Source: Chelonoidis abingdonii (taxonomy: Eukaryota; Chordata; Testudines; Testudinidae). From it: a DNA stretch of 64,000 nucleotides. A program made the position numbers and the translations under genes. A model generated the notes under the pieces. That model was not told the DNA's origin, did not search any database, and saw only the letters and a program-made list of their open reading frames with translations. The DNA is taken from the NCBI RefSeq assembly GCF_003597395.2, contig NC_133790.1:23055130-23119129 (forward strand), read 5' to 3'. Of this stretch, positions 9,690 to 23,509 are shown piece after piece. The first letter of the stretch is position 1. Every line of letters begins with the position of its first letter.

Positions 9690-12465
9690 TTAAAATCTTG
9701 ACTAGAAATTTTCCTTCTCATTGTTAAAACAGTCTTACAGCAATGATTAGAATCAAGTTTCAGTCTTTCACTGGGGCCTGACCCTGTCACTTGTTGCCAG
9801 GTCTTCCCTTTCTCAATATTTAGGTCACAGTCTTGAATCTAATTGTGACTCAAAGGGGCTATTGAGTCTCCAGATCTTCTGCTGTTTACAATTAAGTGTC
9901 GCCTCCTTACTCAAGGTGCAGGTAAGGTTACTAATCCTCTTCCTGGATGCATGATGTCAAGATGCTAGTGTCTCGGCTGTTGCAGCAATGGCCATCTGGA
10001 GAGGAAGCTGCTGCTGAGATGGATGCCTGCATGTTGTCCAGCAGATTGAAAAGGCTGAGTGGTTTCTGCTTCCTGATTCCCAGCAGCCAGAAGTTCTTTG
10101 TACATCCAAGTGTTATAGAAATCAACAGTTCTTTCTTTCCTTTTGAGAGATTTAATTCAAAACACCCACTCTTTTGGTCCCTCTTTCTATGACCACATCT
10201 ACACCAGGGAAATTCACCCCCCAAATCCTGAGTCATTCAACTGAAGCTGACATATAACCAGGAAGAAACTTTTAGCAAAATTCTTGTGTAGACAGGGCCT
10301 GTTGCTATCAGCTCTTGCAGTGAGAAGAAAAATATCAAACTCCCGCCACTGGTTACAAAACACTGCTGGAACCAGCTCCTAGTTATTACTGTGCAGCCTA
10401 ACAAAGGTAGCTCTTGCATTCCTCCAGAGAGAAACCTCTCCTTGGGAGCAGCTTCTAGAGGCTGCAGGGGGCAGAACACAAGAGTTCCTGTCCCATGTAC
10501 TGCAGCCTGTCCTAGGTTAAGTCCTGACTAGGATGAGTAATGGAACATTATACCCATGAGAAACTGTCCAGTCTCTTTAGGTAACAACTACCTTGTAATT
10601 GTCTGCTGAAGGCTGCCAGTTTCCCACAGGGAGTTGCCCTCTGAAGGCTGTTAAAAGCATGTTTCTAAAGGCTGCTGTTGCTACTTTTTTTTTCTTCTTT
10701 TTTCTTTTGTGTGCCCTCTGCTATGAGTTCCTTATTCTTGAAAGCGAGTGGCCTGGAATGTCAGGATTTGTACAGTATTTGCTTGTCAGACACTACCTGC
10801 CCCAGGGTCGTAGCCATGTTAGGAGAGGGAGTTGCTGTGGAGCATGGTTGCCATGTTTAGTTTAGAAGTTGCCTCAGCATACCCTTGCTTTGTTTGTGCA
10901 GGAAATTGCACTCAGGGATACGCTGCCTTTCCAGGAAGGCAGAACCCTTCGGGGCTCACAGGAGCACACTAAGTTGGAGGGTTTAGCACAGATGGGGCTT
11001 TTACATTTTTGGTGAGCTGGAAGGTGACAAGTGAAGAAAAGGGACACAGCATTTTATTTAATTAGAAAAACCAAACTCCCTAAAACTAGCCTCCCAAGGG
11101 TCTCTGTTGTTATCAGCTTCACAAAGAGCTGTGATCAATGAAAGGAACTGAGCAGAGAAAAGGCTGCTTTCTCTTTGTGTCTCTTTCCCAGCTTCTGTTT
11201 GCTCTGCTGTCTCACTCGCTCCCATTGATCAGGCATGTGGAAACATTCCGCCTCCTGCACTCCCATTGTCACCGCCTGGTTGCCAGGCTGCGGTTGGCTT
11301 GAATAACTTTACTAAGCCAGGCCTCTCCAAAACCATGCCATCCGGTGCTCTGGATACAGAGCCAGACAGTGCCCTCCCACCCATCCCCCACACTTTCAGG
11401 CAATGGAGGGGCACTGTGAAAAAATGTGTGAAAGAACAAGGGAGGCAATGCAGAGATCCAGCTGTAGGAATGAGGGAAAGAAGTAATTTATCCCTTAGAA
11501 AGAGGCAACAGAGGAAGAAAAGAGGCTATTTCTGGCCTGATTCTCTGTGTTAAAAGGAGTGGATAGTAAAGGATGGAGGGATGGACTCCTAGCCTCAATT
11601 ACCAGTGGTTAGAAGGGAGAGAGGTAGTGCGTTTCCAGGCTGGCATGCCTGTGAGAACCAATAAAGCAGTGAGGTGAACTTCCAGCTTTGCTCCTCTGTG
11701 GAATGAGGAGACAGTGAACAAAACAAGAAAGAGCAAACAGCCAGTTTGTAGTTGGGAGCAATTCATAGCCAGCCCAAACATACCACCACTTCAGCAAACT
11801 AACAGCCACCATGGCCAAATTCACCAGGGTTAGCTGATACAACTCCACACTCTTCAATAAAATTGCACCAGTTTAGGATAGTGACAAATTTGGCCCTGTG
11901 TCATAGGGGTCTCTCCAAACACTCTCATGGGCTGCATCTGACAATGGGAACAGGAGCAGGACTAGTAACCACTACAGTAAGAGTTCAGACATGCCACAGG
12001 ATTCTCAGTCACTCACACTCGCAGTGTGCATAGAAAATGAGGGCAGCAGTAGTTACCACCAGCTGACACATAACAAGTGATGCTCATACTGAGAGCCAGC
12101 CGTTGTCTGACTTTTGCACAGATGCATAAAGATGAGAGGATGCAGATAGCCCTCTCCTACCTTCACCAGCCTTCCTTTCCCCGACGTTGGACCCCTTGTG
12201 CAGCGGCAAGGCAGAATCGCAAACCTCTACTCTCTTGAGTTGCAGAGATTTGCTAATTCCCACTAGATGTTAGCAATCCAAAAGAGGCAGATATGTATGA
12301 GGTGGGTCCATGCCCTCCTCCGAACCAGCTAGCAGAGCTGGCTAATTGTGGAGCACAATGTACGCCTCTTCTGGGGGGCACATTGTGTGTCCCAGTCCTC
12401 CTGCAGGGCAGTGAAACTCCACCCCACCCCAATGTGGATTGTTGCCTAGTAGGTACAAACTGGGT
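9690..12465. other. Unannotated intergenic sequence
   Basis: No exon, RNA gene or convincing repeat recognised. A poly-T/C run at 10685-10708 and short chance open frames are the only notable features. Confidence 0.5.
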
Positions 12466-12469
12466 CTGA

Positions 12470-12560
12470 GCTGGCTACTACATTGAGGCAGATTCCTCCC
12501 TGGTATAACTCCACTGACTTCAGTAGAATTAATCCAGAGATGAATCTAGCCTATTGCTCT
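12470..12560. repeat. Old dispersed repeat fragment ('TCCACTGACTTCAGTAGA' type)
   Basis: CTCCACTGACTTCAGTAGAAT resembles a diffuse amniote family built on complementary words (compare 21340-21440 and 24870-24965). The assignment is tentative. Confidence 0.35.
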
Positions 12561-12814
12561 TAACAACGTTTCATGTAAACAAAATAGCAGTTAACAAGCA
12601 ATTCTTTGCATAATGAGTACTGACTCACCATGTGCCATCTATACGGGCAAGATCCTCACCTGGTGTACATTGGGATAGATCCATTAGCTACAGTGTCATT
12701 CTGTAACCTTCTGCTGTTCTTTCCCTTCTGTTAACTGTTTCCCAGTACCTTGGATCAAAGGAACTGTATAAATAAATAAATGTAATGTGTGGCCTGAGGG
12801 TTTAGAGCGGGAGG

Positions 12815-12990
12815 CTGAAATGGCGATTTCCTGAGTTCTGTTTCTGTTTGACCTTGGGCAACTTCTTAGTGCTTCAGTTTCCCCATCTGTAGAATGGGAC
12901 ATACTCATCTTCCAGGAGTAATGAGAAGATAAATGTTTGTCAAGTACTTTGATATCTTCAGGAGAAAGGTGCTATAGAAGTGCAGAAAAG
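12815..12990 (+). repeat. MIR/CORE-SINE-like element
   Basis: 'gaccttgggcaacttctta.tgcttcagtttccccatctgtagaatggga' and 'aggtgctatagaagtgc' are the hallmark middle and 3' portions of MIR-like amniote SINEs. Confidence 0.65.
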
Positions 12991-12994
12991 TTAC

Positions 12995-13965
12995 ATTTTG
13001 ATTGTATGGTATCCTCCGCCTGTAACTACCTGGGAGTTTGAAGGACACTGGAACTGCTGATCTCAGATGATTAGCATAACAATCCTTGCAGATCCGGCTT
13101 CATCCTGGGGCTAAAGCCTGGCTTGTTCAATCCAATTTCCAGTCTCTGCTCTTTCTTTAGCAGGCTAATTATACCACCAGGATAGTGAAAATGACCTTCT
13201 TAAAGAGACACTGCACCTTTCCTACTTACCAGTCAAAACACATGGGAATAAAGGGTACACCATAAACAGAGTGACATTCAAACAAATCATAACATGCACC
13301 TAGACAAAATGACAGAGACAAACCAATGGCAAAGCACTTCTCTGAAGTTCACAGTGGTAATTGGTGCACTGTTTGTCGACAATTAAATTCATCTGTAAAG
13401 ATCTTCCAAGGCAAAGTCCAGTGACGAGTAATTGGGGGCCCTGCATCAGACCAAGTTTAGGGAAGAAATACACCAACAGATCTATAGAAAACTGTCTTAC
13501 ATAGAAACCCATAACTGAGAGCACTGGACTGTAAAGCTTCTGCAGCATTGGTTTCTGTCATTAGTCATCCTAGCCTCATTCTGTCTATGTAGGATGAAGC
13601 CCACTCCCTCCTCCAGTATTGCTAAGTCTGTCCTCATCCGGATGGGGCACTGTAGCTCAGGAGCAGACCAAAATGCAACTCCTAGAGTTCCCTGGTGTCA
13701 TAGTTTAAGAGACAGATAGCTGCATGGATTTTGATAGAACATTGTATGCTGGAATCTGCCATTTTTGTGGCCTACAACTCTATGTTAAAAGATATAGGAA
13801 TCTGTAAACAGTTTAATTTTCTGCTAATTGCCCGTAGCCCAAGGGCTACTCGTAAGTTGCTGTTGTGGTCCTAAGAACAAGTATGATTGCTCCTGAAGAT
13901 CTTGCAGGCCCTTTATTCACTCTAGCACAAATAAAATTATTTCCAGCAAGGTTGGTTTGGTTGTA
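12995..13965. other. Unannotated intergenic sequence
   Basis: Nothing recognised. Confidence 0.5.
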
Positions 13966-13968
13966 TTA

Positions 13969-14371
13969 TAGTAGAATCTCAGAGTTACAAACACCTCGGG
14001 AATGGAGGTTGTTCGTAACTCTGAAATGTTCCTGACTCTGAACAAAACGTTAAGGTGGTTCTTTCAAAAGTTTACAACTGAACATTGCCTTAGTATAGCT
14101 TTGAAATTTGACTATGCAGAAGAAAAATGCTGCTTTTAACCATCTTAATTTAAACAAAACAAGCACAGAGACAGTTTCCTTACCTCGTCAAATCATTTTC
14201 TATATTTTCCTTTATTTTTAGGTAGTTTAGGTACTGTACTGTATTTGCTTCTTTAATTTGTATTTTGTCTCTGCTGCTGTCTGTTTGCAAACGTCCGGTT
14301 CGAAATGAGGAATGTAGTTGACCAGTCAGTTCATAACTCTAGTGTTTTGTAACTCTTGAGGTTCTGCTGTA
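13969..14371. mobile_element. Tigger-like non-autonomous DNA transposon
   Basis: The left end TA-GTAGAATCTCAGAGTTAC is inverted at the right end GTAACTCTTGAGGTTCTGCTG-TA. The 403-bp element has imperfect TIRs of about 20 bp and TA at both borders. Near-terminal GAGGTTGTTCGTAACTCTGA words form sub-terminal repeats. There is no transposase frame. Confidence 0.75.
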
Positions 14372-16950
14372 CACATTGGTGTTCTAATTGGCTGTGAAAA
14401 TAACTGCACAATAGTTTGAATTGCAGCAGACATCGCACATCTTTTTCTCCATAGAAGAAAACACAATATAGTAAGATTTTGTTGCTGACCAGTCGTTTGG
14501 CCAAGGTCATCCCTGGTGGGTAACCAATTAATTCAGCAGAGTTATATTATTAAGGATGAATTTGACCTGAGGCAGCTTTTCCTTATGTGAGTGTCTATTC
14601 CTTAGTAGTGGCAAGAAAGATGCAATTTTGTAGCTTCAGGAGGATCTGGTAGGTGAAACCAGTTTAATTTGTTAGATTGTGTATGCTCTCCAAAGCTCCT
14701 AGATCCTGGATTGAGAGAAAATAGCTTCCTGGAGGGAAAAGCTCTCCATGTAGATGGGAAAGAAGTGTGGCCGGTATGAGCTGTAATTTAAAAAGAGGTG
14801 TGTGTGCGTGTGTGTTGTGGAGGGGAAGGGGGAAAGATACCTACTGAAAGAAGAAGGGAAAATTGTCAATAGCTGTTAGGGAGGAAACCCTGACTGGGTG
14901 CAGCTGAGCAGAGCCAGAGAGCAAAAAGGGATTGCTGACAGTGGGTGGATAAGTGTTGCTGGGGCATCGCTGAAGACATTGTTTTGTATTTTTTTTTTAA
15001 TAACCATAATGGGAGCTGCAAAGGGTCACTTCGGCCATTTTGGTTATAATGAGGTGCTGCTTTATGTCCTGAACATGGGGAATATTTAGCAGCCAAAATT
15101 GCCCTATCTAATACCAGTTTGTACCCTCTCTCCGAAGAGTGATGGACGGTAAAACTGCTGCCTATTATATACTCTGGTGCAACCAGGCAGACCAGGAGCA
15201 AAACTAAATGCACAGATTGTGCAGATGCATCAGTCACACTTTGCTCCAAAGCCATTAATGATAATTCCTGTTCTCTAAGACACCATGAAAAAGGAGAATC
15301 AGTTTCCCAATTCATGTCAGTTCTAAAGAGGCCTTTTGAACACTGGTGAATCAGATGCTGTGATAAATGATATTCTTTGTGACTGGCAGGTCTGTGGTCT
15401 GTGTAGCCAGGCAGTTCAGAAGTGCCTGTGGTAGGAGCCTGATCTCACATACCACGAGGCTGTGAAAATGGTGCTTTCTATGGAAACTGCTGTAAGAGGA
15501 TCCCATGTGCTGAGTGCCTCTACAAAGGCCATAAGATAACAGCAACATTTTCAAGCATAAGAGGAAGATTTTCAGAGGTACAAGTGGCAGTTAGGTGCCC
15601 TTCTCTTACTGGATTTTACCAAGTGCAGCAGGGAGGGTTATTTTTAAGCAGTGTGTGGGGGCAAACGTTGATATTCCAGCATTGTGCTAATAAAAAAGGA
15701 CACACTGAACATGCCTGAAAGAGAAAAAAAATGACTGCAGGAAAGACTAGTACTGGTAAATGAGGGGTGTAGGGTGGAGGTAGCAAGGAAAAGGGCTTGT
15801 ACGCCCTGTTGTACGCCCTGCAACAGGACTAGGGAAATGATAGAAAATAACTTGGTAGAAAAATTTACTGCTTATCCTCACTGTGTTAGAGCCTCTTTGT
15901 GGACCCTGAGGAGTCTATTTTTGGAAAGATAATCATTTTAGGATGGAAGCTGCAGTATCTCATGTCTCAGGTGCAGTGTATTGTAACAAACAGTCTGATT
16001 TTCCTTGCTGTCTACCAAAGTTGCTGTGGATATTCACAGAGAAACCACGATAAGGACTATGGACAAGCAGGATGCACTTCAGGGACAAGCGCCTAGCTTG
16101 CCCTGTTCATGGTGAATGTGTCTGTCCATTCCTGATGAACCAGTGTGGTTTGAAAAGACCCAGCTGAATTAGCCTGAAACTCACATGACAAAAGGTGAAC
16201 TAGATTTTTCTACAGCATGGCAGATACAAGCTCCTGTTTTAAAGGGAGAGCTGAATAGCACGAAAGATGACATCGTAAGAAATCCTCTCCCTCGTCTAAC
16301 CTTGGCCACTCAAGCTTTACACCACCTAGGATTCCTATGTCAGTATCTAACATCCCTCATTCATTCCACCAAAATGTGTTGAAATAATGGAAATAATTAT
16401 AAGGATCAAGGCTGTCCTTTTGCATGTACCGGTTGTGTGGCTGCCCAGGGCTCAATGCTTTTGACTCTATCAACAATCCCATCTACCTACAGTCTCCCTG
16501 ACTTGCTAGTCCATGTTCTGCACCTCCATATTACATGTTGAACTTAAACTTGGAGCTCAGCCTTTGCTGGCCACCCTCTTTCCCCCTTGCTACCACTGGC
16601 AAGCACTTTGATCTAACCTTTCCTCTTCCATTGACAAGTACCCAGTCCCCTTCCCTGATGGTAGAACTTTTCCAATGAAAATGTGCTATGCAGCTACTGA
16701 AATCTTCCTGAAAAAAAACATGTGTTGTTTCATACAGGGCCTGGCCAAAACTGGATTCAGCTCTTACTAGGTTATTCCGAACAGGAATTCTGGATTACAT
16801 TCTGTTCTCCTCTTCCCATCACCTCTCTCACATTATCCACCTTCCACGCTTGTCCCAGCAATTTCTTCCTCATACTGCGGCAGTGATTCATTACTTTGCT
16901 CTAGAGAACAGAATCATAGATGGTGAGGAAGAGGATCTAGAAGTAAGGAC
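14372..16950. other. Unannotated intergenic sequence
   Basis: No gene or clear repeat. The 149-codon minus frame at 14866-15315 shows no domain I recognise. A short direct duplication TGTACGCCCTG (x2) occurs near 15800-15821, and a GT-rich run near 14798-14817. Confidence 0.45.
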
Positions 16951-16958
16951 ATTTTAAA

Positions 16959-17830
16959 CCAGGAGTGGGCAAACTATGGCCCACGGCCCACATCAGGCCT
17001 GTTAGAACTTTTAATCCAGCCCTTGAGCTTCCGTGGTTGTGGGCTTGTCCGGCTCTGGTGCTCCAGCACGGGAGTGGGGTCGAGGGCTTGCCGGAAGTAG
17101 CGGCATGTCCCCGCTCCAGCTCTTACTCATAGGGGCAATCAGGCAGCTCTCCACACACTACCCCCGCCCCAGGCACTGCCCCCACAGCTCCCATTGGCCG
17201 TGAACTGCAGCCAACGGGAGCCACAGGGGTGGCGCCTGTGGACGGGGCAGTGCACAGAGCCATCTGGCTGCACCTCCGTGTAGGAGCTGGAGAAGGGACA
17301 TGCCGTTGCTTCTGGGACCTGCTTGAGATAAGCTCTGCCTGGAGCCTGCACCTCTGAGCCCTGCACCCCTGCCCCAGCCTTGATCCCCCTCCCGCCCTCC
17401 AAATCCCTCAGTCCCAGCCTGAAGCACCTTCCTGCACCCCAAACCCCTCATCCCCAGCCCCACCTCAGAGCCTGCACCCCCAGCTGGAGCCCTTACACCC
17501 CTGCGCCGCAGCCCCCTGCCCCAGCCCCGATCACCCTCCTGCCCTCTAAACCCCTTGGTCCCAGCCCAGAGCATACTCCTGCATCCCAAGCCCCTCATCT
17601 CCAGCCCCACCTCAGAACCCATACTCCCATCCGAAACCCTCACTCCCCTCTCCTTAGCCTGGAGCCTCCTCCCACACCCTGAACTCCTCATTTCTGGCCC
17701 CACCGCAGAGCCCATACCCCCAGCTGTCGCCCTCACCACCTTCAACCCCCAATTTCGTGAGCATTCATGGCCTGCCATACAATGTTTATACTCAGATGTG
17801 GCCCTCAGGCCAAAAAGTTTGCCCACCCCT
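16959..17830. mobile_element. hAT-like non-autonomous element with GC-rich tandem interior
   Basis: The left end CAGGAGTGGGCAAACT and right end AGTTTGCCCACCCCT are inverted. Flanks ATTTTAAA (16951-16958) and ATCTTAAA (17831-17838) match at 7 of 8. The interior (about 17340-17730) has tandem units of about 127 bp of C-rich sequence (CCCAAACCCCTCATCCCCAG words). It is the reverse orientation of the interior at 1620-1920. The long open frames in it are artefacts of the repeat. Confidence 0.75.
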
Positions 17831-17839
17831 ATCTTAAAG

Positions 17840-19245
17840 CATTCAATAAAGGAGGAAATGTGACCAACGGGATACTTCTGTGTCACAGTGGCAAGGAAGG
17901 GAAGCACTGCCCCAAACAGTATCATTCTCCTTTTCCCTCATTCCCTTTCACATTCTTCTGTGTTCCCTCTGTGTGTGACCTTCCTTCATTCTCCCTGGTC
18001 TCTCCCTTCCTCTCTTTCTTCTGCCCCTCACTCTCCTAACACTCCGATCTCTCTCCTCTCTCTCCATTACGGATCCTCCCCCACTCCTCATTCTCAATTT
18101 TTATGATCCTCCCATTTAACATCAAAAACAATGAGTTGGTCCATACTCCTAAATCTTAGGGGTGAAGTTTTAATGATATTGTCTCTTTAAGGAATCCCTA
18201 ATTTCTAACACCCATCTACTCCCCCACCTGAGAACCAATTAAAACTCAATGAATTCAAGGAGAGGCTTTTGTGCATCACATGTGCTTGACTAACAAAGCC
18301 TTCTCCAGGCTGGAATAAAAGCTTCTATTCAGCAGCCAGTTTGTTCTAATTCAAATCACTTCCACTCCAGCATCCCCTCCTTCCTTGTTCCTCACTGAGT
18401 TCCCAGGCCAAGACTGCCTGCCTGAGTGTAGCCCAGCCCTGAGCTTTAATTTCCTCCTTTCACTATGCAAACTTGGTCCTGTGGCAACAATCTGAGGAGC
18501 AGAGGACAGGAAGACAACTCCATGTGTGTAAGCCCCAGAGGCCATGATAACTGATACCTGCAGGCAAAAAAAAAGAGTCCTACTGCTACATGCTGCCATT
18601 CAGGAGACCCAGCTTCAGCTTCTATAGGCAGTGGGGAGACTAAGACTGTGTTTAGCTTAAGAATTAGCCCAGATTTCAATCAACTGCAGTTACATCCATG
18701 GAAAATCCCTTATGTAGCCCACCAGGATAAGTTCTACCAGTGTAAATCGGTTTTCCTTGCATACACTAGGGGTTGCAGTGGTGCAGCAGTGTCAGTGTAA
18801 CTACTCCAATGGCTGGAGTAAGGGAGAATTCCAATGAAGACAAGGTGTTAGCGAGTTTAAATTTTATTCTGGTCTGCCCAGCATATAAATTACACTATCA
18901 GGGAAGTGGAGGATAACTCCTTTCCAATGCCACCCCAGAGACTCTAATGAGGTGATTTGCTTGTGACATTAAGTATTTTTCATGTTATATTTAATTTCTC
19001 TTATGTCACAGATTTTAAAATGTCACCACAACATTTGCAACCACAGATCTATCTTTGGCCCATCTTATGTAGGAACACAATACCCTGATCAGAGTTGGTA
19101 ATCAGGCTATTCTCCCCCTTGTGAGCATTATCTATTCAATGTCTCTGTCCATCCCTCACTGACCACTGTTATCTAAGCACCTTACAAAGTTCTCCAAGTT
19201 AAGGTAACAAGGATCTCTATCTCCCACCTTCCAGCTCCCAATTGT
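17840..19245. other. Unannotated intergenic sequence
   Basis: Pyrimidine-rich (TTCCCT/CTCTCC) from about 17925 to 18080; otherwise nothing recognised. Confidence 0.5.
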
Positions 19246-19249
19246 CAGG

Positions 19250-20140
19250 TTTTTCCCCCCTATTTTTTGCTATTGTGGGAAAGCTAAGTTGAAGTGACTT
19301 GTACATTTAATTATTAAGGTGTCAAAGCGCAGGTGGATTCTTATTGCTTCTGGGAGTGAGTTCCAGTGCTGGGGCCAGCAGCCAAGGAAGCCCTGTTTCC
19401 AATGTTCACGAGTCTCATCCCTGTAGTTGACACATCTGTAGTATGTGAAGGATGTCATGTATACCTCTCATTGGGCAAAATGACGGAGCGGTCTCTTTCG
19501 TAGCTGGAGCCATTCCCATGAAGAGCTTTGAAGATTAGGGTCCAAACTTTGAAGCGGTCTTGAGGTTAATTGGGGAGCCAGTGTTCTGAGCAGAGCGCTT
19601 GGGTGATGTGCTGTTAGGGACCTGGGTTGGTAGCTGGGCAGCTGTATCCTAAACCAATTAGAGCTTTTTCAGGGTTGGCATTTCTATTCCTAGGTACAAT
19701 GCATTGCAGTTATCAAGCATGGAGGTGAACAACGGCTATATCCCTGTGACCAAATCTGAGTCAGACAGGATGGGGTGTAGTTTCCTAGCCCACCTTTCAC
19801 AGAAGAATGTGTTTTAACAAACAACTCTATTTCATTGTCCACTAACAGTGAAGCATCCAGAAGGACTCCCAGATGTATTGCATGCCAGGGATACCTTAGT
19901 TCTGAACTCAAATTTTCATTGTACTTCAGTATCGGATGAAAGCAGCTGCTACTGAACTTCATTAGGTGAGTTTTGAGTCTCCAAGTGCAGAGAAATCGAT
20001 CAGAGTAAAACAAAATTTAGGGATGAGCTCAGGGTGTGTAAAGATGCAGACTGTGCTACCAGACAAATGCAGACTGTGTCCATGTATAGTTGAGTTACCA
20101 TTTAGGTAGACACTAAGGAAATCAATGTGTTTTTTAACTT
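19250..20140 (-). pseudogene. L2-like LINE reverse transcriptase remnant
   Basis: The minus strand carries fragments typical of L2-clade ORF2. HLGVLLDASLLVDNEIE lies near 19890-19840, ITAMHCT (degenerate YCNALYLG motif) near 19710, and WPQHWNSLPEAIRIHLRFDT near 19380-19310 resembles the conserved 'WNSLP' C-terminal block. Frames are broken. It is much older than the CR1 copies. Confidence 0.6.
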
Positions 20141-20149
20141 GTGTGTCCA

Positions 20150-21320
20150 ACCTTGCTTCTCAGTGTACTAACTACTGAACATATTAGTGAAGCATAGGTG
20201 AAAGGTAGCAATATAAATCAGCTTTGTTACATCAGTAAAAACCTCAGCAGATTTGCATTTCACTTGTGAGTCACTCTGGATGTGAGAATTTATTTGGTAG
20301 GGCTAGATCATGGCCAGAAGCCAGTGCCCCTAGAATAAGTTAATTACGAATAAGCTAAACTGATTTAAGCCCACTTTAATTCTGAATACTCACGGGTTTC
20401 ATGGGGTTTAAATAATCCACTTTCAATTTACACCTTCAGTTAATTTGGATATACTTTTTTGAGTGCCCTTGGATAGATAAGCCCTTAGGTAAGAAGGCAG
20501 AATTACTCATTCAGAAAGTCTAACTGGGGACTAAAATTATATATAGTTTAATAACTGGGATGTACTGTAGATTGGCATCCTTCCCCAGGTTGGGCAGGGT
20601 AGTTATATTCCCAGTGTGGCATGGCTTTGGAGTTGATATTTCATGACTGAAAAGCTTACTCACTAAGTCCCACTGATGAGGTCCTACGCTTGTCAATTTC
20701 AGCATGAACATGATCTGCTCCTGGCATTTTAGTACTTTGTACGGCATAAAGGGCTAAATCACTGGCTATTGTCATACCTGTTCTTTGGCACTTGCCTTCA
20801 CTCAACTTCTGCTGCTTCAGATATAGTGGTGTACATTTCGATGGAGTTATGACCTGCTATTCTATGAAACTGACTGGTGATTTGATGCATGGGGACATGG
20901 GGATGAACTTAGAAGGAGACCCACAGAAGGTGAGTGGTGGACTAGTAACCAAAATACTAATGATTGTTAGACATTAGGTTCTGGAAACTCTCGAAATGTT
21001 TTAGCTACTTTCCAAACACAGAGGAAGACAGAATCCCTATTGTGTTTTGACGTGGTCAGGTTATTGAGTTCTTGGGAATTTCCTGTCTCTTTATATTTTT
21101 CAGGTGCTCTAGTGCCATGCTGATCGAGACAAGAGCTATACGCTTATCTGCAGCTATGGAACTGATTTTTATTGCTGTCTTCCTGAGGGTGTTATAGAAG
21201 CAATTATAAGCACCACCTATCAGCACTTGCATTGATGGCATGCACACAATGCTGCCTTCAATAGCTTCAGTGGAGACTGGCCTTTGTGTGTCTCAATAAT
21301 TTCACCTTGGTATCTAGAAG
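20150..21320. other. Unannotated intergenic sequence
   Basis: Nothing recognised. Confidence 0.5.
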
Positions 21321-21324
21321 CTCT

Positions 21325-21440
21325 CTCGGCCTGATTCTTTATTTACTCTCTAGTGTAAATCAGGACTAACTCTGAAGTTAATGGAATTACTCTTGGGCAA
21401 AAGTGGTGTAAAGGATTACAGACTATGGCCCTCTCTTTCT
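21325..21440. repeat. Old dispersed palindromic-type repeat
   Basis: 'ggcctgattctttatttac.ctagtgtaaatcagga.taactctgaagttaatgga.ttact' is a diverged copy of a common amniote dispersed sequence built on complementary TGTAAATCAGGA and AACTC-GAAGT-AATGGA words. Confidence 0.4.
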
Positions 21441-21444
21441 GGGA

Positions 21445-23105
21445 ACTACAATCCAATTTGCCTGAGTAAAGACAATGTTGGCTTTGTGGGAGATCATTAA
21501 GAATTAGAGAAGAATCAGGCAGGGTCTGTTAAGCTCTCCAGCATGGAGCCAGCAAATACATTGCCACAAGGCACATCAAAACTTATCATGCCATTTGGCA
21601 TCTTGTAAGAGAAAAAGATCATGATGTAAAGCCCATTCTAAAAGGATTTTCAGTGCCATGACACCCATGAGGTGTGGTGACTCTGGAAGCAGATGACCCA
21701 AGATCTTGAGCAGACAGCTTTGGTTTCCCACTACAAAGCTCCTATACTTATAAGGGACACAAGATGAACCAGCTGGCCCCAGATTTTGTGGGTTTGTATG
21801 CAGCGTAAGACATGTAAAATACCAGCTAGCTCCCTCTTTGACTAGAGCAACTTTCACCTGAGCAAACTTATGACAACCCTGGCTGCCTCCTGCTTCTCTG
21901 GGACATCTCCTCCAGCCTCTGGCAGCACTCCTCCAATTGTCTGTGAGATACTGTTACTGCTTCCATAAACTTTAAAAAAAAAAAAGTATTTGAGGAAGAA
22001 GGCAGAGACAGAGGAAGAAATGTAAGAATTTGAACTTGGAGAATGTGATGAGAGAACAACTAGAGAAAGAGAGTGTTATTAGTGGCACAAAGACTGGTCG
22101 GTCCTGTGTGTGCTCAGGTGAGCTGATGAGCACTGTATCTGACCCCTCACATTTGAAAGGAGACTCTATTTTGGTCACAAATGTATCACAACAGATAATC
22201 CTCATGCTATAAATTCATGCTGTTTGCATCTTCACGTTCTGATGGTACTGGAGAGATTATGACATTGTGACAGATATGTGTCAATCCTCATAATATTCTT
22301 GCAACAATGGTGACCTGCAGGGACTGGCAAATTCTCTCCTCTTACTCATGTCAGAGTAAGGAGAAGATCTCACCTTCTTCTGAAGCAAGAGATAAATTGT
22401 AATAATCCCTTTATTCATATATACAACCATGGCATGGCATATGGCAATGCTAAGCCGAGCTGCTACCCAAGAGATCAAGATGTTTTTGCTGGTAGAGATG
22501 TTACCAAATAGTATGTTTGTTTCTGTGCCTCTATTTCTTTCCCCCCACTCAAATGGAGTTGGGTACCCATTACTCTCACTGTCAAAATACGTCTGCATCC
22601 TAACCTCTGTTTGGATAAGCACAGCTTTGCACGCCTTTCCATATAATGGCTTATGTACCCCAAAACACTTAATTCCCTCACATATGGATAGGCAAATTCA
22701 ATCCCATGTTGGCATGCAAATGGAAAAGAGGGGACAATAGAAATGTGCATAACATACCTGATTTTCAGGAACTAACATATTTGGTGTACAGAATGATTTT
22801 TTAAATGCTAGGTTAATTCTGGGCAACGTTATGACACTGAACATTTCTGTTGCAATGTTATAATCTCTCCAATGCCAACAGAACATGATGATGCATACAG
22901 TATGAATTAGGTTGAGTTTTGATACTCAGCCCCCAAATTCTGGCCAGAGGACACCAGGCAAGCTGTGCTGTAGCCAGAGCATATTCTGCCAACTGATATG
23001 GACAGAAACTTGCAGGAGGATGGGAACTGGACTCATTGGATTAAAAAAATTCTTTCAATTGCTGGGAGGTAGTGAATGCTGGTGGTTCAGGGACAGTTGC
23101 AGAAA
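21445..23105. other. Unannotated intergenic sequence
   Basis: Nothing recognised apart from an A12 run near 21973. Confidence 0.5.
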
Positions 23106-23107
23106 GC

Positions 23108-23345
23108 ACTTTTCTTTCATAATTATGTTACTCTTCTATAGCACTTACTATCCAAGGATCTCAAAGCACTTTATGCAGAAGCTTGCTGTGAGGTTGGGAA
23201 GACTTTATCCGTTTTACAGATGGAGTAACTGTGCCACAGAGAGGTGAAGTAGCTTACCCAGAGTCACATAGCAATCCAGTGGCAGGGCTAAGAATAGCAC
23301 TCAGATCTAAGGACTCCCTGCCTTGTGCTTTACCACATGACCATT
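23108..23345 (+). repeat. MIR/CORE-SINE-like element
   Basis: Consecutive words 'tatccaaggatctcaaagcactttatg', 'ccgttttacagatgga.taactgtg.cacagagaggtgaag' and 'agcttaccc.gagtcacatagca' match the MIR-like core. About 240 bp. Confidence 0.7.
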
Positions 23346-23374
23346 CCCTCCTTTTTAAGCTTCCCACTAGCTAG

Positions 23375-23505
23375 TTACTAAATTGTAAGCTCTTCAAGGC
23401 TGGGACTGACTACCGCTCTATTTGTAGAATGCCTAGCACAATGGGGCCCCTTTCTTGGTTGGTCCCTAGACACTACTGTAGTAAACATGCATAATAACTG
23501 ATGGA
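23375..23505 (+). repeat. Ancient LINE 3'-tail-like fragment
   Basis: 'aattgtaagctcttcaaggctgggactg' and 'tgcctagcacaatgggg.ccc' belong to a widespread amniote LINE tail. A reverse-oriented relative is at 32790-32900. Confidence 0.55.
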
Positions 23506-23509
23506 AACA

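Noticed and set aside
17158..17925. 255-aa minus-strand open frame rich in Gly/Arg
   Set aside because: It is made of the tandem GC-rich interior of a transposon; the periodic sequence has no stops in this frame.
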